Origin: Megascapheus bottae
Taxonomy: Eukaryota > Chordata > Mammalia > Rodentia > Geomyidae
Direction of reading: 5' to 3'
Assembly: GCA_024803745.1 (NCBI GenBank)
Contig: JANJXV010000010.1
Span: 32,607,025 to 32,671,024, forward strand
Length of the DNA stretch: 64,000 nt
Shown here: in pieces, positions 57,906 through 64,000 of the stretch
Layout of the letters: each line of letters starts with the position of its first letter
Position numbering within the stretch: position 1 is the stretch's first letter
Program-made: the position numbers and the translations under genes
The notes under the pieces: model-generated
Database searches by the model: none
What the model was told of the DNA's origin: nothing
What the model saw: the letters and a program-made list of their open reading frames with translations, nothing else

Positions 57906-59027
57906 GCACTTCTATGTTTCTAAATATCAGATTTCTGATTTGCCTTCACCAGATCTCAAGTTACCTTGTCCTGTTTTCCCCTAAAGGATTTTGTTTCCTT
58001 AATATTAAGGGAAGTATGTGAAGAAATATCTCCCATAATTGCAGTAAACTGACCACATACCTCATTTTCCCAGGTCTCTCCACCTCTCCACCTTCATTTG
58101 CACACTCCTCATTGGACATAAAGACACTAAGAAAGAATGCCATTCTTTGGCTACGAATACCTTGTGGGCACTTTCCATGATGTAATTATATCATACTCCA
58201 TGTAGTTTTTGTTACTGTCTTTCTTTTGTACTTCAGATTCCTTGTTGCATTCCCAGCACCTTGTACAGTCTACTACCTAAGAGTTTAGCAACCACTTATT
58301 TCACATATGAATAAATCCACCCCATGTAAGACATGAGATATGGAATTCAAATATAGAAAAATACTCACACAATTAAAATCTTGATTGAGAAAGAAGCCTG
58401 GGAATGGGAAGCTGATGAGAGTCAGTTGTAGAGTGAAATGCAAGGGCTGTTCCCTCCTTCAAACACTAATACTTGTGCATGAATTTTGCTCTATTAACAA
58501 TTTTATTTTAGTCAACGTGGAAACTTAGTAACAGTAGAGAGCTCTGAGTGTGACGGTACTACACTAGACTATATGGATTTGAATCCAGGCTAGGTATATA
58601 CTAGACTTGTGAATATGAAATGCTAGTTAACGTCGTTAGCTCTTTCCTTATCTGCATAACTGGGATTCAATACCTGTTAAGATTGTTGTAAAGAGAGAAT
58701 TAAGCAGTTTTAAGCATTTTTAAAGTTTAAACAATTATTATTAATAATTTCTCAGTTTCTAAACTTACCAATTTTCTGAAACAAAAATTTCTTCAATGAC
58801 CACTAGATGGCATTAATGTAAATTAAAAACAGGCAGTGTGGTCCTTTATTCCTATCAGTAAAAATATGGTGAAAAGTAATTTCATGCATATTGCCTCAAG
58901 TTGTAAATTAATAGCTAGAGTTTTTGCACGATTTTAATATAGAAAAATCCTATAAAAGGTCATATTTGGTTCAGATAGATTTCCATTAAAGATTCACCAA
59001 GTTCCTTCTTTGAAATAACAAAGTTAA
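57906..59027. other. Unassigned intergenic sequence
   Basis: No gene or repeat family recognised. Confidence 0.4.
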
Positions 59028-59265
59028 TCTGGGCACTGGTGGCTCACACCTATAATCCTAGCTACACAGGAGGCTGAGATGTGAGGATTGTGGTTTGAAG
59101 TCAGCCCAGGTAGGGAAGACCATGAGATTCTTATCTCCAAGAAACCTACTCAGAAAAAAGCTGGAAGTGGTGCTGTGGTTCGCATGGAGGAGTTCTAGCC
59201 TTGAGCAGCAAGAAGCTCAGGGACAACAACTAGACCTTGAGTTGAAAATTGAAAAAAATTATAGG
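59028..59265 (+). mobile_element. Dimeric 7SL/ID-like SINE
   Basis: CTGGGCACTGGTGGCTCACA, GCTACACAGGAGGCTGAGAT, then GGAAGTGGTGCTGTGGTTCG and a damaged 3' end with an A-rich tail. Confidence 0.9.
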
Positions 59266-59723
59266 CAAGTTACCACTGGGTGCTCTGAGTATGATGGCTG
59301 TTTGAAAATGTGGAGAAGGGGCTGAATGTATAATAGGTGGATGAACTTATTCCAAGTCCACTGAACATCTCAGTGGAATTATCAAATGGAATCTTTTTTG
59401 TACTTCTAATATATACCAATGAAATGGTGTTGTACAGGACTTATGTGTTTGGGACATCAATACGTTATGTAGTTAGGACATTAACTTAGATGACAAGTAA
59501 ATTGAATGTTTTGGGTGGCTCACTATGTAAAGAAATACCATGACGTTTTATGTATGAATTTTGTCACCATGGCAATATAGTTGGGCTGGGAAACTGTCAA
59601 TCTTCCATTGAAATTTTATTGTATCTTTAGGTAAAGTGTCAAATACTTGAACTTACTTCTAACAGTGAATGCCATGGGAAGATAGTATGTGTTCAACAAA
59701 TGTTGGCTGTTCAGTGATAAAAT
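59266..59723. other. Unassigned intergenic sequence
   Basis: Nothing recognised. Confidence 0.4.
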
Positions 59724-59733
59724 ATTCAGTCAA

Positions 59734-59928
59734 GAGCCAGAAGTTGGCCTAGCAGTAGCGTGCCTGCTTCAAGCCCTGGGTTTGATTCCTTGGTACCACA
59801 TACACAGAAAAGGCTGAAAGTGGTGCTGTGGCTCACGTGGTAGAGTGCTAGTCTTGAGAAAGCTCAAGGACAGTTCTTAGATCCTGAGTTCAAGCCACAG
59901 GACTGGCAAAAACAAACAAGCAAGCAAA
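59734..59928 (+). mobile_element. ID-like SINE, 5' part of a possible SINE/L1 chimera
   Basis: AAGTTGGCCTAGCAGTAGCG head, B box GGGTTTGATTCC, second half CTCACGTGGTAGAGTGCTAG, and a tail AAAAACAAACAAGCAAGC. About 15 bases of the first half are missing. It is followed directly by an L1 3' stub. Confidence 0.88.
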
Positions 59929-60039
59929 CATGGGAGGGGTTAACCATTTCCAACAAGAAATGTACTCACTACCTTATGTATGTAATTATAACCCCTCTGT
60001 CCATCACCCTGCCAATAAAACTAAATTAAAAAAGAACCC
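59929..60039 (+). mobile_element. LINE-1 3' stub joined to a SINE
   Basis: ACATGGGAGGGGTTAACCAT, GTACTCACTACCTTATG, ATAACCCCTCTGTCCATCAC and CCAATAAAACTAAATTAAAA match the last 100 bp of L1 3' UTRs in this window. The 10-bp flank ATTCAGTCAA appears before the SINE (59724-59733) and after the L1 tail (60040-60049), enclosing both. Confidence 0.8.
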
Positions 60040-60049
60040 ATTCAGTCAA

Positions 60050-60938
60050 TTAGATAAATGCATCTTTCTAGAAGTCACCATGAAGTTTTCATCAGAAAAC
60101 TGGTTTATAACAGGATTTCTATTTCTAACATGGAAGAATACAAAGTATATATGGAATATTTTAAAATGATTAAAAGACAATATGAAGGAGAAAAATTAGA
60201 CCAACACCCACGTGAACCAGTAATGGAAAAGAAGCACAAATGGGAGTGTGAGATTGGAGATGGAGAACATTTTGTTTCCCCTGTGGAAGCAAAGCAGTAG
60301 AGCTGTGAGTTTTGCTTTTTTAAATATCAAACTAAATGCAGTTGGACCCAGGCTCACTGCTTGTATTTAACACCCAAACATCTTCATGAGGTTGAATGAT
60401 TAAGGATGTATATTAAGTGAACCCACCACAATCTAAATGTCTAGTCATTTGTCTTTTAGGTGTAGCAATGAGTTTTTGTTTTTTTTTAAAGAGCAAATGA
60501 AAAAAAATGAACAATTACTCAGGGGAATAATTCAGATAAGGCAAGCTCTCAGACTTTAAATAAAAACAAAAACAAACCCAGAATAAAAATATAGCTGTAT
60601 ATTACCAAGAGAAAAGGGAGACATATCTCCTTTGTTGATATACTATCTGTGAACCAGGTTCTTCCAATGAGCTTGGAATGAGAGCAAGAGGGACTATGTG
60701 ACTAAAAACCATTCTAGAACCTTCTGTGAAGACCGTATTTTAGGTTTTCCAGGTTAGATGGCCTCTGTTAAGACTTTTTGACTCTGAAACCACAGTTATC
60801 CAAACCATGGACCTGTGGCTCAGTTTAACTTTATTTTCCATTTGGCCAGATTTGCACCGTGGACTGTAGTTGATCAATCCTTACTTTGTGGCATCACACT
60901 TGCATTTCTGACTTGCATGGGGGAGGATAAGATGCTGT
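60050..60938. other. Unassigned intergenic sequence
   Basis: No gene recognised. An 80-codon frame at 60058-60300 shows no family motif. Confidence 0.4.
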
Positions 60939-60954
60939 CTGTCCCTGTATTCTT

Positions 60955-61150
60955 TTTTTTTTTTTTGCCAGCCCTGGGCTTGAGCTCAGGGCCTGAGCAC
61001 TGTCCTTGGACTTTCTCAAGGCTAGAGCTCTACCACTTGAGCCTCAGCACCACTTCTGGTTTTTTTCTATGTATATAGTACCAAGGAATCGAACCCGGGT
61101 ATTCGTGCATGCTAGGCAAGCACTCTACCACTAGGCCAAACTCCCGGTCC
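60955..61150 (-). mobile_element. ID-like SINE, perfect TSD
   Basis: Complete copy on the minus strand. TSD CTGTCCCTGTATTCTT is perfect at 60939-60954 and 61151-61166. Confidence 0.95.
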
Positions 61151-61166
61151 CTGTCCCTGTATTCTT

Positions 61167-61861
61167 GAAATGGAGCTCTCTCCCTTAGAGAAGCAGAGTG
61201 AAAATAAGTTCGAGAAGGATCAGTGATTGGAAACAAACTTCAGTTAGACAGGAGAAAAACTTTTCAGTGTTCTATAGCACAGGGAGTGATTATAGTTAAC
61301 AACAGTTTATTGGAGATCTCAAAAAATAGCTAGAAGAAAAGATTTTGAATGTTCCCAACACAAAGAAATGACAAATGTTTGAGATGATGGATGCTAATTG
61401 CACCGATTTGATAATTATATGGTATATATACATATACTCAAATTTCATACTTTACCCCATAAGTATGTACAATTATTATGGAAAATTAAAACATTTAAAA
61501 TGAGTGTCTGTGATTAGCCTCTTTGTCAGCCTTGGTGTGGTCAGTTTTGTGATTAACACTTTTTTTCCCTCTCACCTGTGATCATTTCTCTGATTAGAGT
61601 CAAGTGCTGTTGGCTTAGGTTTTTGGCCTTCTTAAGGTGACTCTGCACAACACTATTTCAAACTGCTGAGTATTTAAATTTCAGTAAACATAGTATTTCC
61701 CAATTCCATGCTGGTCTCTGGTCTTTCATTCCCCAGTTATACAGAAATTTCTTATTATCCCCATGCAGATCCCACTTCAATAATTCATGCCATCTGTTTG
61801 GCAAAAGAGAGTTCTAGAGCACTGGTATTGGTTATGGTTACCAAAGTTCAAGACGCTTATT
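61167..61861. other. Unassigned intergenic sequence
   Basis: Nothing recognised. Confidence 0.4.
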
Positions 61862-61938
61862 TATTTTATTTATTTCCTCTCTCCTTCCCTCCCTCTTTTC
61901 CTTCCTTCCTTCTTTCCTTTTTTCTTTCTTTCTTCTTT
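61862..61938. repeat. Pyrimidine-rich (TTCC/TTTC)n tract
   Basis: Mixed TTTA, TCCC, TTCC and TTTC units over about 75 bp. Confidence 0.85.
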
Positions 61939-62256
61939 TTGTTGTAAAGGTGATGTACACACAGTTACATAAACAATTAGCACATTTCTTTTTGACTAGT
62001 ATCACCTCTTTCTTGGTTTTCTCCGTTTTCCCTCCCAACCACCTCCCACAAGTTGTGGGATTATATTTTCAATATAATGTCTAGTGTGTATCACTACTGC
62101 ATTAATTCACCCTTGGCCTATCATTTCTGTGTTCCGTCCTTACCTACCCCCAAACAGATAAATTTACACACAAGACAAAATGTACAGAAAAAGAAAAAAA
62201 ACTAAAACTAAGATAACAAGAAAACCCTTGTTTCCATTCCTTGGACTTCATTTTTA
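61939..62256 (-). other. Possible old L1 3' UTR-like repeat
   Basis: TTGTTGTAAAGGTGATGTAC, ACAGTTACATAAACAATTAG and CACATTTCTTTTTGACTAGT, next to a pyrimidine tract, resemble the 3' end of an older rodent L1 on the minus strand. It does not match type A or type B. The sequence after the SINE (62551 on) may belong to the same element. Confidence 0.35.
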
Positions 62257-62271
62257 TAATCTCCATTTTAT

Positions 62272-62535
62272 TTTTTATTTATTTATTTATTTATTTTTAA
62301 AATCAAGGTTGAACTTTTATTTTTTTTATTTTATTTATTTATTTATTTTGCCAGTCCTGGGCTTGAGCTCAGGGCTTGAGCACTGTCCTTGGATTTTTCT
62401 CAAGGCTAGAGCTCTACCACTTGAGCCTCAGCACCACTTCTGGCTTTTTTTCTATATGTGGTACCGAGGAATCGAACCCAGGTCTTCATGCATGCTAGGC
62501 AAGCACTTTAACCACTAGGACAAACTCCCGGCCCC
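62272..62535 (-). mobile_element. ID-like SINE with (TTTAT)n tail and TSD
   Basis: The tail is (TTTAT)n at 62272-62348. The body is complete on the minus strand. TSD TAATCTCCATTTTAT is perfect at 62257-62271 and 62536-62550. Confidence 0.93.
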
Positions 62536-62550
62536 TAATCTCCATTTTAT

Positions 62551-63835
62551 ATAATCAAGTGTACATAGCTATTGAGCCTTTGTGATCCTCTCAAGAAAAT
62601 CTTCCTTTAGTCCCACTGTGCGAATGTCTTGAGTCTTATTAATTCACATGATGTTTGTTTCTCCTGGCTTACACCCCTTATACCCCTCTCTCTTAGTATA
62701 GAACAAAGAAACCATCTCAGACTATCTTAATGTACATATTTTCAACAAGCCAAAATATGCAGGATTTTTTTCCCTAAGAATGATTTAAATTTGTGTTCTG
62801 ATTGGTGGACTATGACTCTTGAATTACCCTGCTCACTTTCTGCCTCTTCTCATCTCAAAGAATATTTGTGGTTTAATTTGGGAACTTGTGTTTTATTTGG
62901 TGTGATCTACTGCAACTCTAGCCTCCAATAGAAGCAGATTAGAAATGCATACTTATTGGACTCAGACTTACTAAGTCAGGATCTGTATGTCAACAAGACC
63001 TCCTGATGATTTGGGATTATTAAATCTTAAACTATAGCTATAATTCTTTCTTATTATACTTTTTGGTAGTGCTGGGGTGTCAACTCAGGGCCTTTATTAG
63101 GCAGGTAGTCTACCACTTGAGGTACACCCACAGTTCTTTTTGCTTTCATTAATTTTTGAATAGGGTCTTGCATTTATGCAATTAAAATATAAGCCCATGA
63201 AGTATAGAATGAAAGACATTTATGACATCTCAGGGATATGTTTATATTTTTCTTTTTGTTAACACAGGGGTCTTTGAACTTCATAAAGACTGTGGTATTC
63301 CTAAGAGTGGGGCTGGATTTCAGCTGAGCGAAGAGGAAAGTGAGAGTTGAGTCAAGAAAGCCTGAAATGGCTGAAAACCATGAAAAACAACCCAAGTTGT
63401 TCTTAAGTATCAAATCCAAAGGGTCTAGTAATTAAGCTTGATCTAATCCAGAGTAAAAGGATGAATCCTTGCATCAAGCAAAATTGAAGTAGATTTGAAG
63501 AGAGTAAGACAGAAAACAAGGTACTATAAGAAAAAGATTTTAAGAGCCTGTTATTGCTTTGCTGTGTGTGAGTGGTGGTGGAGGTAGAGACCCCAGGCTA
63601 TTTCCAACAAAAGTAGAGTCTATAGCAAAATGACATCCATTCAAAGTATTCCCTCAAAGTCAATTTTAAGCTTCAGGGAACCCAGTATGATAGTTTCTTG
63701 TATTACTATCTGTTATATCTGTGATATTAAGAACAAATAGGTATAAATGATTAACTAAAAAGAAAAGAATTACATTTTCAATTAGGTAGTAATATATTCA
63801 CAGTCTAGAGCATGATGCAAAAACACTCAGGTATG

Positions 63836-63837
<2 letters not shown>
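62551..63837. other. Unassigned, with a degraded SINE-like fragment
   Basis: About 63067-63130 (GTAGTGCTGGGGTGTCAACT, AGTCTACCACTTGAGGTACA) resembles an old tRNA-derived SINE on the minus strand. No gene recognised. Confidence 0.4.
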
Positions 63838-63874
<37 letters not shown>

Positions 63875-63878
63875 TTGT
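63838..63878. repeat. (GT)n microsatellite
   Basis: About 18 GT units. The last 120 bases of the window hold nothing I recognise. Confidence 0.95.
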
Positions 63879-64000
63879 GTGCATGTTTACTTTCTTGTGC
63901 AGTCACCACAAATTTTAAACAGAATTGGCAACTGCTCCATGTCAGAACGTCACTTCTCTTACCTATTCTCATCTTACATCTATCTGTCTTTATAATTTCC

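Noticed and set aside
60058..60300. 80-codon plus-strand frame with charged composition
   Set aside because: It follows an L1 tail, overlaps another frame, has no homologue I recognise and no upstream signal.

Overview
This window is mammalian, almost certainly rodent, intergenic DNA. It is AT-rich and dense in repeats, and I find no functional protein-coding gene in it. The typical signs are many LINE-1 (L1) copies, tRNA-derived and 7SL-derived SINEs, long microsatellites and a processed pseudogene. Its commonest SINE has an ID-like (tRNA-Ala type) head and a second tRNA-like half. That resembles the ID-like SINEs known from geomyoid rodents (kangaroo rats, pocket mice, pocket gophers), so a geomyoid is my best guess for the host; the evidence is family resemblance only.

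Layout. 1-2.8 kb: unassigned, with an LTR-like stretch. 2.8-6.6 kb: an ID-like SINE beside a long minus-strand L1 ('type A' here) whose 5' end is fused to a U6 snRNA copy. 6.6-19.5 kb: mostly old unassigned sequence with scattered SINE and L1 fragments. 19.9-21.7 kb: a three-layer nest in which a SUMO2 retrocopy lies inside an L1 fragment and a SINE lies at the SUMO2 3' edge. 22-30 kb: ancient repeats (ERVL-like and CR1/L3-like) and SINEs. 30.6-31.2 kb: three separate short tandem duplications. 33.2-33.8 kb: an inverted (twin-primed) old L1. 36-39 kb: SINEs and a large pyrimidine microsatellite. 39.6-41.7 kb: a 5'-truncated L1 ('type B') with a perfect 19-bp target-site duplication (TSD) and a SINE inside it. 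45-52 kb: several L1 3' ends. 54.4-56.7 kb: a type B L1 joined to a type A 3' end inside one TSD. 57-64 kb: a possible LTR, SINEs, and a SINE joined to an L1 3' stub inside one TSD.

How the parts relate. L1 machinery explains nearly everything recognisable: L1 copies itself, mobilises the SINEs, made the SUMO2 retrocopy, and by switching templates made the fused products. Many insertions keep legible TSDs, so their relative order can be read. The best candidates for a second look are three apparent template-switch products (U6/L1, L1/L1, SINE/L1) and the nested SUMO2 locus. I see no new gene system, CRISPR array or operon.
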